DNA of 64,000 nucleotides, from the NCBI GenBank assembly GCA_012976225.1, contig JAAVVG010000006.1, forward strand, positions 1,027,221-1,091,220. The letters run 5' to 3'. Made by a program: the position numbers and the translations under genes. Below are positions 33,883 to 46,761 of this stretch, piece by piece (the stretch's first letter is position 1; every line of letters starts with the position of its first letter). The notes beneath the pieces are model-generated. The model was not told the DNA's origin and searched no databases. It saw nothing but the letters and a program-made list of their open reading frames with translations. Origin of the DNA: Golubevia sp. BC0850. Its lineage: Eukaryota; Basidiomycota; Exobasidiomycetes; Golubeviales; Golubeviaceae.

Positions 33883-34786
33883 GATAGATGGAGGTTTTAA
33901 GGAGAAGTTTGGTGGTTGGAAAACACCCTTTAAGGAAGAAGATCACGTTTTCAAAATGAGGGTTCTCAAAGATGAGTCGCACCCGTGATTTCGAGGTCAA
34001 GAGGAAAGGGACATAACTATCTGGGAAGGTCTTGAAAGCTATGGATTCAGTGACTCGAAAAGAAAGCCTTTCGCTCTAGAAATTCATCCTCTCAAGCTCT
34101 TGATTACTCAACTGGAGACTTTGATTCGCCCATCTCCAACTTTATGTTATCACTCAACTCGAATCCAAAAGTTACGTCAAAGAAGTCAAAAGAGCTGCTT
34201 AGATTTCTCGCCTTATCCAGAATTCTCTAGGAATCAAGTTGTCTCTCTCAATAGCTTGTTCTTCTGTTTACTTCCAAGTAGTCGCTTCAAGCAGTCGATG
34301 GAGCTGGGCAAGAGTGCTGAATTTAGAAATCAAGGGGAAATGGGGAGGTAGATGAAATGTTGTGTCTCTCTGCAAGTCATTCTGTACACGTCAATGCATC
34401 TTTCTAAAACCTTTTCCTCTTTTCTGATGCTTTTTCATTCTTATGATATTGACCAGCATTTCAATTGAAGAACCCACGGAAAAACTTGCCCCCGATGGAA
34501 AACGCGGCTGCACAAGGGGTCTGCCATAATTGACATTGAAGTTGATCCAATTAACAATGTCGAAGCTAAATTTCTTTTCAGATTTGCAGGTTGTTTGACC
34601 CAAAATAAGAGTAATTAGATCGCCTTCGGCCGGTTCGAGAGAAGCGGCAGAATTTCCTTCAATCGAGTGCACAGCAACCGGCTGTCGAGATCTTCATTTA
34701 AAAGGTTAGAAAAAGGGAAGACCTTCCTCGTCTCTTCTTCTTCCTTAACCTCTTCTTCGAACTCCGCCTTATCTTCAATTCAAAAG
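33883..34786. other. 0.9 kb intergenic: TAF13 3' flank and quercetinase promoter
   Basis: A minus-strand frame (34391-34672) and plus-strand frames have no family features. The quercetinase frame is open upstream to 34667, but the signal peptide begins at the ATG at 34787. Confidence 0.4.
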
Positions 34787-36095
34787 ATGATCAAGTCCTT
34801 GAATTCCATCGTCTCCCTCATTGGTTACCTCTCCCTAGCTTCCACAGCCTCGGCCTCACTCTCAGCTCCAACGACTCCCACGACCTCAGGCTCCTCTTAC
34901 ATCATTCGAGCTTTCGAAGGAACGGCACTTCAGCTAGCAGCAGACGTCTTCCGAGTTCCTATCTCCAAGAACTCTTCAGGAGGAGACTTCACATTCCTGG
35001 CCACTTCTGGTGGAGTTTCAGAGTCAAGAGTCACTCCTCATTACCATTTGAACGCTTATGAAACCTTCTACTGCCAAAAGGGAGCTCTGAATATCTGGGC
35101 CAATGGGGAGAGTAGAAGATTAAGTGCTGGAGACTTTGCAGCGGTGAGTACGAAAAGGAGCGAGGCGCACTAACGAGTTACATCTAAGTGCAACACGGCC
35201 ACTGACTTCTTTTCTAACTTTCAATTCTCATGAAACAGGTTCCTCATCACACCAATCATAGCTACCAGCTTTTGGAGCCCGATACGCTTCTAGTTGGAGT
35301 CATTCAGCCAGGGGGATTTGAAGATGTGAGTTTCTTCCATTCGTCCCATCGTTTCTGAGTTTCACCTTCTATGACGTCTGTTGGCCTTTTCCATTTTCTC
35401 ATCTGAACTTAATTTTATACAAACTCGGTCTTCTCATCTCCCCACTCATCTCCGTTCAGTTCTTCTTCAACGTCTCCACCCCTTACTCTTCGAACATCTC
35501 CACTCCCTGGCCGGCTAGTCAACCTTTAGACTTCCCCATCGCAGCCTTTGGAGCGGCCTCAGCAGATTCGAAATTCGATGTCTACGTGGAAGCCAACGCT
35601 CCACTACCAAGCAATCAAACTAATGGAACCTCTTCAAACTCAACCCCATGGCACACTGGCAACAACTCTCTACCAACCGACTCAATCACTCCTTACTTCA
35701 TCGCAAACAATTGGGGGCCCAAATTTTTACACCCTTCAGGATCCGTCCTAGCACCTCTAATTAACAACGAAACGACTTCTAGCAATTGGACTCTGTCCAC
35801 AATCACCTTCCAAAAGGAGAGCTTAAAAGACAGATCTTTCACATTCAACACTTCTCAAGCGATTTACGTCCTAGAAGGTTCTCTAGTCGTCGAAGTTGGA
35901 TCTAATCAAACCGAAACTCTTCAGCAATCGGATCTCATTTATCTCACTCCTAACGAAGAATTCAAGGTTTATGGCGAAAGGAACTGGGCTAAAGCTTTAT
36001 TGATTGGAGCTGGAATTGAAGGAGTTTCTGCTGAGCTTCTGGCTGAAAGTCAAAGTTGGGTTTACGCTGTTGGACCAGCATATAAAATCGAGTAA
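34787..36095 (+). CDS. secreted bicupin, quercetin 2,3-dioxygenase-like
   Basis: Three exons (34787-35143, 35239-35325, 35460-36095), all phase 0, give 359 aa. The start is the ATG that opens a signal peptide, MIKSLNSIVSLIGYLSLAST. Fungal quercetinase features appear in order: SYIIRAFEGTALQLAADVFR; FRVPISKNSSGGDFTFL; the first cupin metal site TPHYHLNAYETFYC (His, His, Glu); and VPHHTNHSYQLLEPDT with QPGGFED carrying the remaining His. The second cupin (AIYVLEGSLVVEVG) lacks histidines and should not bind metal, as in known members. The Aspergillus enzyme uses copper and O2 to open the flavonol ring, releasing CO. Many Asn-X-Ser/Thr sites fit secretion. A role in plant-flavonol breakdown is inferred from the family. 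Confidence 0.85.
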
Positions 36096-36432
36096 ATCTC
36101 TCACCGATCTCATTGTACCCCCTCGTTCGACGAATTTCTTTCTTTGCCATTCGAAGTCTTGTGCTGCCTCATACTCATACATTTTCTGAGAGTAAAGCAA
36201 TTGCATTCCATTCAATCATATTTCGTTCTGAGTGTGCTGGACAAACTCTAGAGATGAAAGACCACCGAAGACAAATCCGATCCCACTTCGAGAGGATATT
36301 TCATTTGAAGAGAGGAGTCCTGGGAGCTACGTCGCTTTCAAAGGAGAGATAATCCTAATCAGCCAAGCGTCGAGAGATTCTACGCAACCATCCCCATCTC
36401 CTACTCGCGCTCACTTTACTTCGAGGACAAGC
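36096..36432. other. intergenic between convergent genes
   Basis: 337 bp of 3' flanks; nothing recognised. Confidence 0.4.
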
Positions 36433-37536
36433 TCACTCAGCTAATTTAAGGTGACTCAAATCTGCAGAGACTTTCCCTCCTGGATCTAAAAAGAGTCTGG
36501 GAACAGTGTCGATCTCCAATAGGACAGCCGCAGCTGTGGACTCTCTATGTTTCTCTTCAAATTCTTCCCTTTCGCATCTTTTCTGTGAATGTCTAAGTCC
36601 CTTATTGAGGAATCCAAAAAGATTATCTTCGTCCTCCTCCTCATCTTCACTTTCATAACAGTCATCCTCAAATTTTAAGTCTTCCAGATGAGACTTTACC
36701 CAATCAGGGGCTGGTAACTTCTCCCGTTTAACCTTCTCGGGACCATCGTTCAGAATGAACTCAAATTTGAGATTTTGTAGAATGTCAGAAACCGTAATTG
36801 GTAAGTGCAAAGTTGAGGGTAGTTGAATCAAATCTGCTGCTCTTTCTTCTTGCGATCTTTGAAGGACCTCGGTAGAATAACCTTCAATCTCTCTATCTTC
36901 AGTCTTCAAATCATCTTCTTCGGTGGTAGTCGCAGCTTCCTCTAATAAGGATGATGAGTCCGAAGCTGAAGATTGGCTGGAAGAAGTCGATTCATCCACT
37001 TCCAAATCTAATCTTTCCTCATCTCCCTCGCAAGCCACTGAGCATTCCCTAATTTCGCATTGATGATTTCCCCACCTGTCTTGAGGAGCCCACTTGTGGC
37101 ACCATGTAGAGTTCCAAACCACATTTCCAAGTTCATCGGAATCCCAGTCTTGATTCAAAAATCTTGCTCTGTGCACTGGCGGATTGGTAGCATTCTCTTT
37201 TCGTAGCCTCGTTAAATCATCGATCTCTTTATCTCCGATTCTAAGGGCATCCGTTTCTCCTTCACCAAATTCCCAACCAGATGGATCCTCCCACATCCGG
37301 TAAGAGAATTCAGCTAGTGCAGGATGAAGTTGAACTGAATGACCAGCTTGATAATGAACTTGAAGAGAAGCCTCGTTGTAACTTGCTGTGAACAGAGCTT
37401 CTTGAATGGATCTAGCTTGACAGCAATCTAGGAAAGGTTTGCTTACACATCTAAACCTGTTGAGGTCGAAGTAGTCGAGGTAGGAAGAGAACTCGATCCA
37501 GATCGAGACCGGAAGAAGATTGGATTTGTGAGTCAT
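36433..37536 (-). CDS. F-box protein with acidic region
   Basis: A single frame of 367 codons from the ATG at 37536; an in-frame upstream start at 37593 would add a hydrophobic leader. LPVSIWIEFSSYLDYFDLNR followed by FRCVSKPFLDCC is an F-box of the SCF-adaptor type, near residues 7-40. The rest has Trp-rich segments (WDSDELGNVVWNSTWCHKW) and long acidic-Ser tracts (SSSQSSASDSSSLLEEAATT; CYESEDEEEDEDN). I see no leucine-rich repeat or WD40 substrate domain. The F-box would recruit Skp1-cullin ubiquitin ligase, with unknown targets. Unlike the other two F-box-like loci here, this frame is intact. Confidence 0.65.
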   Translation of the reverse strand: MTHKSNLLPVSIWIEFSSYLDYFDLNRFRCVSKPFLDCCQARSIQEALFTASYNEASLQVHYQAGHSVQLHPALAEFSYRMWEDPSGWEFGEGETDALRIGDKEIDDLTRLRKENATNPPVHRARFLNQDWDSDELGNVVWNSTWCHKWAPQDRWGNHQCEIRECSVACEGDEERLDLEVDESTSSSQSSASDSSSLLEEAATTTEEDDLKTEDREIEGYSTEVLQRSQEERAADLIQLPSTLHLPITVSDILQNLKFEFILNDGPEKVKREKLPAPDWVKSHLEDLKFEDDCYESEDEEEDEDNLFGFLNKGLRHSQKRCEREEFEEKHRESTAAAVLLEIDTVPRLFLDPGGKVSADLSHLKLAE

Positions 37537-37916
37537 CTTGATGGGGGGAAGGAGAGAGAAAGAGAGTAAGCACTGAAGCGAGAACAGAAGCATGCTAGTC
37601 AGTCATTTCTTTCGAGCGTCGAAGGAAGTGAAGTTGTAAGCACAACATCTTTCGGCAAAAGAATGCTGGAAGAGTCCAAGTGGGCAGAAAGAAAGGCTTC
37701 CCATGTATCATCCTACTACTTCTCCTTTGCCTACTCGCCGGGATGAAGTTCTGAGCTACCGTTAATTTTGAATTCTAGAACGATGAGGGAATAAGAAAAA
37801 AAGAAAGAAGACTTTCTTTCTTCCATCACACCCACCTGGCACGTGGCTAGTTCTATCAAGAATTCAAGACCCACTCTTTCCCAAAAACAACCTCAACAAC
37901 AAACGATATTCCAAAG
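37537..37916. other. divergent promoter of F-box and R-SNARE genes
   Basis: 380 bp including a purine run and an ACGTGG near 37850. No confident element was found. Confidence 0.35.
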
Positions 37917-39295
37917 ATGCCGATTTCAGTTGCACTCATAGCCAATTCAGAGAACAGAATCCTGTCAGAAACTCATCAACCTGGAGCTGAGAATTTCCTA
38001 GTAAGTCTTTCGAAAAGAAAGCTGAACCCAAACCACCAGCTTATCTTCTATCGTTCCATTCCGTTTTTCAGACGGCAGCTGAAACCATCATTGCTAGGAT
38101 ACCACCTAATTCTTCTAAACTAGTAAGGATCCAGAGATTTGATGGAAAGAGAGAAGAGAGATATAGATAGGGAAAGAGAGAAAGAGCTACAGCCCCCTGA
38201 CCCTATGATCCTGATTCCCCTGACAGAGTTACGTCTACGAAGATGTTCTATTTCATTACGTACGAGAAGATAATATTATTTATCTAGCAGTTTCAGATTC
38301 AGATGCGGGTAGAAGGTTACCTTTCCTTTTCTTATCACAAGTTCAAAAATCAGTTGGTATCTCCATCCCCTCCTAATCCTTTCTTTCCCTCTTGTCGTCC
38401 GAAACCGAGTCACTAACAATCTCTCGATCCTTTCTATCCTCACATCCCCTTTCTTGCCCCCACCCGCCCTCTCTATCTCCTCTTTCCGAACCTCTCCAGT
38501 TCCTATCCTCCTACTCCCCCCAAACTCTCTCAACTTCCTCCTCCTACGATTTCTCCGATTTCTCCTCAACTCTAACTTCCCTCCTCTCAGAATTCAACAC
38601 CTCTTCAGCTCAAGATCCGGTGAACCTAGCCAAGAATGAATTGAAAGAGACAAAGGACGTCATGACCAAGAATGTAGATTTGATTTTGAATAGAGGAGAG
38701 AGGATTGAATTGTTGATGGATAGAACCGATCAGGTTGCAAATCAGAGTGTTGGGTTCAGGAGGAGAGCTGTGGGGTTGAGGAGGTGAGTTGTGTGTGAGA
38801 GAGACGAGAGAAGAGGCAAGGAAAGGGGAGAGTGATGCGAGAAGGGATGGGGCTCTCTCGGGGGTTGGAGAAGCTTTGATAGGAAAGCTGATCTAGGTAA
38901 TGAAAAGACTTCGATGATGAAGAATGGGAGTTTCTCAGTCTGTTTGGGAGTAGAGCGTTTTGATTGACGAATCCCTTTCAAGATCTCAAAAGATAGACTT
39001 CCGTTTCTTGAACCTTTGCCCCTAACTTTTCTTTTCCCAAAATCTCATCAGGCAAATGTGGTGGAAGAATATGAAAATCATGGCAATGGCTGGAGTTTGT
39101 TTGATTGTGAGTTGTTCTCTACCTATTTCTTTCTTGCTGTTCGAACCCATTTTGGGAAAGATCCTCTAGCCTCTCTCTCCTCTCAAATCTTCACTTACTG
39201 ACCTCAATCTCCTTTATTTCTCTGGAAACTTTTGACGACTTTCCTTCCACCCTACCCAGGTCTTCCTTGTCATCTTAGCTTCTTTCTTCAAGTAG
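37917..39295 (+). CDS. VAMP7/Nyv1-type longin R-SNARE
   Basis: Six exons (37917-38000, 38072-38122, 38227-38352, 38500-38783, 39052-39106, 39260-39295) sum to 211 aa in phase. The longin domain is built from exons 1-4: MPISVALIANSENRILSE, then RIPPNSSKLSYVYEDVLFHY, then DAGRRLPFLFLSQV, which is very close to VAMP7. The SNARE motif follows: LKETKDVMTKNVDLILNRGE, with Arg at the zero layer, then LLMDRTDQ. A single C-terminal anchor (KIMAMAGVCLI then VFLVILASFF) ends three residues later. It should act as the vesicle or vacuole R-SNARE in fusion with late endosomes, vacuole or plasma membrane. The small exons and the GTTGGT donor of intron 3 make automatic prediction difficult. Confidence 0.9.
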
Positions 39296-39647
39296 GGGCG
39301 TTTTCATCTCATTCTGACTTTCTCTCGCCATGTTCATGGACGTTTTTCAATAGAACTCTCTCCTTTAATCTCTCTTTCTCTTGGTTTCGTTGAGATACGA
39401 AGCCTTTCCCCAATACCCCTCTCTCTTGCTCTTTTGTTCATTCATCCCTTTCTTCTCCCTAGTTTCTCGTCTCCTTTTCAATAGTAAATAATATTTCATT
39501 CCAGCTCCCTTCCCCAAAGTCATACTGTTGAAAAGACGAGGGAGAGGTTAGCATGACTCATTCCAAGATGACTCGTTCATGAGCGCAGACAGATAAAGAA
39601 CTTCTCGTGAAACAAAGTTGACAACAACTCCAACCTCTTACCAAGAG
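39296..39647. other. intergenic region upstream of the helicase
   Basis: 352 bp, CT-rich; nothing specific. Confidence 0.35.
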
Positions 39648-42600
39648 ATGGTTGTCAATGAATCATCATCATCATCAGTTTCACAAGGACTACTAGATCG
39701 ATTGGAAAGCTTGATTACCAATTCAACTCAGAGCCAATCATTTCAAGTTGAAGCTTCAGTGGAGCAAATCTCAAATCTAAGATCTGTTGTCGTTGTCCCT
39801 TCTGATCACACAACTCCAGATTCAGATGTAGATGCAGAATCTGAAGATGAATCAGAAGATGAAATCAATTCTTCCCTTTGGAACGACCTCTTAAGAGTCG
39901 CTACAGATTTAGACTTTGAGCAAGATTCTGATCCTTACCCACCACCTTCTAAGCCAAAGCAACCTCAACCTGCAGCTACTACCGCTACTACCACCTCTTC
40001 TTCAACAGCAACTAAGCTTTTGAATCATCTAAGAATCACATTTCAAGATGAAGGATTACATCAGAGTATGTCGGACGATATCATTCAAATGTTAGCTTCA
40101 AAGAAAGGTCCAGATGAAATCTCGATTGCATTGGCTGAGTTGATTGGGTTTGAACAATTGGAATTGGTCACTGAAATCATGCAGGATAGGTCAAATGTGG
40201 CCAGAGAGTTGGAGGGGATCGGAGAGGTGAGTCAGTGGAGAAGAGCAGAAGGAAGGAGGCAGCTCAGAAGATAGTCGAGGAGAAGAGAGAGAGAGAGGCT
40301 CCAAGCAGCTATACAGAATGATGCTGTTGAACAGATCAAGCTATCTCTGGAAGTTTCGTTGATTTCTGGGTCAAGTACTCTTCGATTGCTGACCCTTTCC
40401 CCTTTCCCCTCTCACTCTCTTCACACCCCAGCCCTCCTCTCTAGAACCTCAACCTCTTCCTCACTCCGACTCTCATTTTCCAGATCACCAGTCCAAACCT
40501 CAAGATTCAAGACTTCGACCAACTTCGAAACCCTACACTCCCGGTTCTTCCCTAGTCATCCAAACAGCAGAAGAACTAGTTTTAGCCAAGAAGCAACGTT
40601 CAGAACAGCGAAGACTCCATCGACAACAAAACCTAATTTCACAAGGAGATCATCAATACACAGCATCCGAACTTGAACAAATCCGACTTCAATCTTTAGA
40701 AGAAGCAGCCAACCGACCCTTATTCTCTCACGAAGGGGTTTCAACCTCAGAACCTTCTTATCCTCACGTATTTTCCTCAACAGCCACAGGAAATGTTCTT
40801 TCATCTTTTGGTCAGAAATTCGCTTTGCCTTCAGGAACCACAAGAGTAGAAAAGGCTTTCTATGAAGAAGTTACAATCCCACCTCCAAAACAAGTTCCCT
40901 TCCGATTGACAGAAAGATTAGTACCCATCCGAGAAATGGACGCTTTATCAAGAGGTGCTTTTCCGGGTTATCAATCTTTGAATCGGTTACAAAGTGTGGT
41001 TTTCCCTCTTGGTTATGGAAGTAATGAGAATCTATTGGTTTGTGCTCCAACTGGAGCGGGGAAAACTGATGTGGCTATGCTGACGGTTTTGAGAGCTATC
41101 AAACAACATTGTAGGAATCCGGAAGGTCTGGCAGGCGGTGCAGCTGATGGATTTGGGATCATGAAGGACGATTTTAAGATCGTTTATGTGGCTCCCATGA
41201 AGGCTTTGGCGGCGGAGATTGTCAGGAAGTTTAGCAAGAGATTGGCTTATTTGGGGATCAAAGTTAGGGAGCTTACTGGTGAGTTTGAGGAGCCCACTTA
41301 GAGAGAGAAGTTCTGTGCTGACCCAAACACCTCTCCTCATCTCTTCTTTTAGGTGACATGCAACTCACTCGACAAGAGATCGCTGAAACTCAAATGATAG
41401 TGACAACTCCTGAGAAATGGGACGTAGTTACCAGAAAGCCTACTGGAGAAGGAGAATTAGCAACCAAAGTCAAGTTACTAATCATCGATGAAGTTCATCT
41501 TCTACACGAAGATCGAGGAGCAGTGATCGAAACCATCGTAGCTAGAACTTTGCGATTGGTAGAATCCTCTCAATCCTTAATTCGAATCGTAGGTTTATCA
41601 GCAACTTTACCAAATTACGTAGACGTTTCAGATTTCCTAAGAGTGAATCGTTATCAAGGTTTGTTCTATTTCGATTCTTCTTTCAGACCTGTTCCTTTAG
41701 AACAACATTTCCTTGGTGTCAAAGGTAAAGCTGGAAGTCAACTTTCGAAAACCAATCTGGATAAAGCTACTTTTGAGAAATGTGAACAATTGATTAAAGA
41801 TGGTCATCAGGTCATGGTTTTCGTTCACGCTAGGAAAGAAACTGTTAAGACTGCAATGGCATTAAAGGAGATGTTCCATTCTGAGGGAATGGATGAATTC
41901 TTGACTGGAACCTCGAATGATAATGAAGACGGAGGAGGAGGAGCAGGAGGAAAAAGAAAAGTCCCCAGTAAAAGTATAGATCATTTCAGAAAGGATTTAC
42001 AAGCTAGTAGGAATAAGGAAATGAAGGAATTGGCGGAGAGCGGATTTGGAATCCATCATGCTGGAATGTTGAGAAGTGATAGGAATCTAAGTGAAAGAAT
42101 GTTTGAATCTGGAGTTACTAAGGTGAGAGTTGAAAGAAGTTTCTTGTTCTCTAGCTTCACACGCTTTCGGACTAACCTGAATTTGACTTATGACAGGTCC
42201 TCTGCTGTACTGCCACTTTAGCTTGGGGAGTGAATCTTCCTGCTTTCGCAGTGTTGATCAAAGGAACAGAGGTTTACGATTCGAGTGTCGGAAAGTTTGT
42301 CGATCTTTCCATCTTGGATGTTCTACAAATCTTCGGAAGAGCAGGTCGACCTCAATACGAAGACTTGGGAGTCGGATATATCCTGACAAATGCTGATAAG
42401 CTATCTCACTACGTCGATGCAATTACGTCTCAACATCCAATCGAATCCAAATTCATCAAAGGTTTAATCGATTCTCTGAATGGAGAGATCAGTCTTGGAA
42501 CAGTGACTTCAATCAAAGATGGAATCTCTTGGTTAGGCTACACTTATCTTTTCACGAGAATGAAGAGAAATCCTCTATCTTATGGTATGCCTCACGACGA

Positions 42601-45600
42601 AGTTTTAGACGATCCACATCTAGGTTCCAAAAGATTACAATTGATTAACAATGGTATCAAAGCTCTGGTAGAGGCGAAGATGTTAGACTTCGATGCTATC
42701 AATGAGAAACTGAACGTCACTGATTTAGGTAGAATCGCTGCAAGATACTACGTTTCTCACAGAACCATTGAAATCTTTAATGAGAAACTGAAACCTCAAA
42801 TGAGAGAAGCTGACGTATTGGGAGTTTTATCTTTAGCAACTGATTTCGAACAGATTATTCCCCGAGATGCAGAAGAGAAAGAACTAAAGAAGATGGAGGA
42901 GAATGCTCCTTGCGACGTAGCAGGAGGTGCTTCGACTTCAGCCGGCAAAGTCAACATTTTACTTCAAGCTCACATCTCAAGAACTTTCATCGAAGATTTC
43001 GCTTTGGTTTCCGATTCTGCTTATGTAGCTCAGAATGCCGCTAGAATCATCAGAGCTCTTACTGAGATCGCTCTCAGTCGGAAATGGGCTCCGGTCACTG
43101 CTTCACTGATGGCTATGAGCAAAGCTGTTGAACGGAGGATTTGGCCTTTCGACCATCCTCTTTCACAAAGCAACCTCAATCCGGACACTATCTTCAACAT
43201 CACAAGATGGGCAGATGAGGTCGAGGTTAGCACTCTGGCCAAAATGTCTGCTTCCGAAATCGCAACCCTAATTCATTCCAACGATAGAATCGGTGGTTTC
43301 GTTCTTTCAGCTGCGAAACAATTCCCATCTCTAAGTCTCAGCTTCTCTTTACGGCCTATCACAAGTGACATCCTAAGAATCGAGGTTTCAGTAGAAAGGA
43401 ATTTCGAATGGAACGAGAAGACGAATGGTGGAATGGAACCTTTCTACGTGTGGGTCGAAGATTCTCAAGGTTTGGATATCCTTCAATGGTCTCAACTTCA
43501 TTTAAGACCTCAAACTACTAAAACCGATTTAATGTTTGACATTCAGATACCAGAAAGTATCGAGGGAGTCAGTATTCGTTGGATTTCGGATCGTTGGATT
43601 GGTGCTGAAGATACTGTTTGGATCTCTTTTGATGATTTGGTCATGCCGGATCTTCCTCAAAATCATCTGGAGCTTCTAGATCTACCTCTACTTTCAAGTG
43701 AGATTCTCAAGAACACGCTGATAGATCAAGATCAATTGAGAAACTTTATGGCTTTCAATGCTATTCAAACTCAATGTCTTCATACGCTGATGTTTAGTTC
43801 TGCGGACACTCTTCTTTGTGCTCCTATGTCTTCTGGTAAGACCACTGTGGCGGAGCTGGCGATTTTGTGAGTCTAGGAGAATGACATGGGTTCGAAGGGT
43901 CCTCACAGCTGACTCTCTTCTTTCTCTCTCCTTTGTCTTCTTCAGGCGAACGGCCAAAGAACCTGGACAGATCTCGATCCTGGTTGTACATCCTCGTTAT
44001 CTGTCAGCTCGCAGACACGCAGATAGCTTCCGATCCAAAAGCAAGTCATCTCATCTCAGCGTCTATCTAGCTAGCTCACCTCGAGACATCTCCGAAAGAC
44101 GTTCGGAAGTTGAAGTCATCTTTACCACCCCTCAAGTCCTACTCCGAGCTCTGATGATGTCCTCAAGCTCACTAGATCGATTCCAGCTCGTCCTGGCTGA
44201 AGATCTACATCTTCTCTCCTCAGTCTGCGAGTTAGCACTCTCCCGACTCATCAGATCCAAGACTCCCAGCCTCCGATTAGTCGCAACTTCTTCAAGTCTT
44301 CAAGACGCAAGCAGTCTTTCCTCTTGGCTCTCCATCAAACCCTCGTCTGTCTATTCCTTTCATCCAAAAGACAGACCGTCTCCTCTTCAACTCTCATTCC
44401 AAGGATTCGACCTCCCGCACTCATTGAATCTTCTGAAGACCATGGTCAAGCCAGCTTATGACAAGATCAAAGTTACTTCCAGCAAAGGACCTACAATCAT
44501 CTTCCTTCCCTCCAGAGCTCAGTGTAGGCTAGTCGCTTCAGATTTAGTCAGAAGTTCAGCAGCAGATATCGATTCAGATCCTCTAATGGGTGGAACCTCT
44601 CCAGAACAAATCGAACCGTATCTCTCAATCTTGAATGATGGGAATCTGTTCGAGCCTCTACAACACGGAATCGGGGTCTATCACGATGGAATGTCAAAGA
44701 GAGATCAAAATCTCATCATGGAAATGTTCGAGAGTGGTTTGATTAGAGTTCTGATCGCTCCTAGAGAAGCTACCTCAACTCTTCAAGTCAAAGCTCATTT
44801 GGTGATCATCATGAGTACTCAATTCATTAAGATAGTTCCCGTCGAATCTAAATCCAAAGATAACGTTTCTATGCCTCTGGTAGATAGGAAGGTCACAGAT
44901 TATGATGTCACGGATTTAGTTGAGCTAGAAAGCTTCGCCTTGAGAAAGGGCACTCAGAGTCAACCGAACCCTCCAGGTGAATGTTTAGTCCTATGTCAAA
45001 GCTCTCAAATCTCTTACATTCAAAGGATGATGACCACGGGTTTACCTCTGGAATCAACTCTCTTCGAAGACGAATTTCAGAACTTGTTCAAGAACGTCTT
45101 GGAGGAAGTCAAGACCGGAAATTTGAAGAAGAAGGTCGATTTATTGGATTACTTAAGTTGGACTTATCTCTACAGGTCTTTGGAAAGGAATCCTTCTTAT
45201 TACGATTGTCTCTCAAAGCAGATGGAAGATCGATCGACTTTACTTTCAAATGTTGTCGATCAAGTCATGGCGAAGCTGGTCGGAGTAGGTTGTCTCTTAG
45301 AGGGGGAGGACGGAAGTTTGGAAATCACAAGTCTAGCAAATTCAATCAGCTCAGAGATGGTTCCGGACTTAATCAATCTACAGGAGAAAGCTTTGAGCCA
45401 TTCAGCTTACGCTGTCGAGATGATGCAAGCAGTAGAAAAGAGATCCTCGAGAAATCCAGCTTCGAAGGAGAAAATTTCGGAAGATGAAACTGGAATTCTT
45501 CAAGCTATTAGATCGACGATTTCTTCAGACCTCCTCTCTTCTTGGTCGATATCAAAAGGTGGCAAGAAACTCAATATCAATGGAAAGACGCCTACTTCAA

Positions 45601-45959
45601 ATGGTGCTGCTCCTGCCTCAAGCTCCGCTCCTGAATCCGGTCACAACTCGGGTACAGACGGGACTCTTGAGGAACCTGTTTCAGTCATACTTTCAGAGTT
45701 CTCAGCTCCACAAAAGCGAGCTTTACTATTAGCCTCTTTCTTCTCCTCCAAAGCTCTCTTAGCTCCTCAAGAGTACGAGGCTCTGAAATCGAAGTATAAG
45801 AAAGGATCTCCTTCAACACTCCTAGGTAAAGATTCCCTCAAATCAAGTCTGAAGAGAATGGAGCAAGATCGGGTGAAATTGGTCCTGGAGTTGCTTGAGA
45901 TCGTGAAGGAGAAGAGCTATAGCAGTGGGTGGAACGGGAGGAGTGGTGGGAGGAGGTAG
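39648..45959 (+). CDS. SLH1: Slh1/ASCC3-type double-cassette Ski2-like RNA helicase
   Basis: Five exons (39648-40230, 40484-41278, 41353-42122, 42197-43866, 43946-45959) give 1,943 aa, the usual size for this family. The first cassette has Walker A CAPTGAGKTDVAML near residue 382 and IIDEVHLLHEDRG near residue 505, followed by LGRIAARYY of a Sec63-type unit. The second cassette has CAPMSSGKTTVAELAIL near residue 1258, but its motif II is AEDLHLL (near 1357) instead of DExH. The first cassette is therefore probably the active motor, as in Brr2 and Slh1. KPYTPGSSLVIQTAEEL is the conserved N-terminal patch of Slh1. Slh1, with the trigger complex, pulls apart collided ribosomes marked by Hel2. 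Intron 1 uses a GTCAGT donor after 40230. The alternative GTGAGT four bases upstream breaks the frame. Confidence 0.9.
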
Positions 45960-46736
45960 GACGTTCTTCTTTGATGATACATCGTAATCTACTTCTCAAA
46001 CATTTACTACTGCTACTCTCCAATTGACGTCGAACAATTCAGTGATTTTGACACATCTATTGAAGAGCTGTTCCTTGATAAGCGTCGATATAGAATAGTT
46101 TGAACGTCAGGGTAAGACAGCCTGATTTGAACGATTCTCTCTTACAAGGAGGCGTGAAGTTGCACTCATTATGTAGCATATAGTTATTAATTAAGTCTAC
46201 ATACATAGATAGCTGATGGACTCGTTCTTCTGAGTTTTCTTTCTTCAAAGACCAGAACTTTACACGGTCACGTCGCCTCCATTATCCCTCACGACACGTC
46301 CTCCCTCTTCCTTCACCTCCCGACCAAGTGTTGGGCTCTCGCTCTCTTCACCAGAACATTGAAGTTAAAGCGGACTCAACATTTGTCTACGTACTAATCT
46401 TTTGCAGTATTCAAGGCGGGGCACAGGCTACGATCACGACCTCTTGCTATAGAACCTTCCCTCGTCTTTCAGAGCTGTGATTCAGGAATCGTGTAGTTTC
46501 TCGACGAGAATCAAATACAAACAAAGTCTTCTGAACTCAAAAAGCACACACTGAGGATCGACATGGTTGAGGTGATCTCTCGACGTTTGCCAGGGTTTTG
46601 CTAAAGTATTTCGGTAGCTCTACATCTCTATGAGACCCAGATCAAAGGCTACATAAAACGTCGCGTCAGAGGTAACAAAAGGGTCTGATGAGGGAATCAG
46701 CGATCTAATCTCATCTTTTACTGGCGAGTCAGATGT

Positions 46737-46742
46737 ACGCGT
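46737..46742. promoter_or_regulatory. ACGCGT MCB-like box upstream of RNR small subunit
   Basis: A perfect ACGCGT, the core of the MluI cell-cycle box bound by MBF (Mbp1/Swi6), lies 229 nt before the ATG. Two related ACGTCGCG sequences flank it at about 46658-46666 and 46774-46781. Clustering of such cores in front of a ribonucleotide reductase gene fits G1/S expression. Confidence 0.6.
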
Positions 46743-46761
46743 TCGGTTGGGTTGGTCGCGG

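Noticed and set aside
34391-34672. 93-codon minus-strand frame upstream of the quercetinase
   Set aside because: No recognisable domain, no splice signals in phase, and it overlaps the probable promoter.
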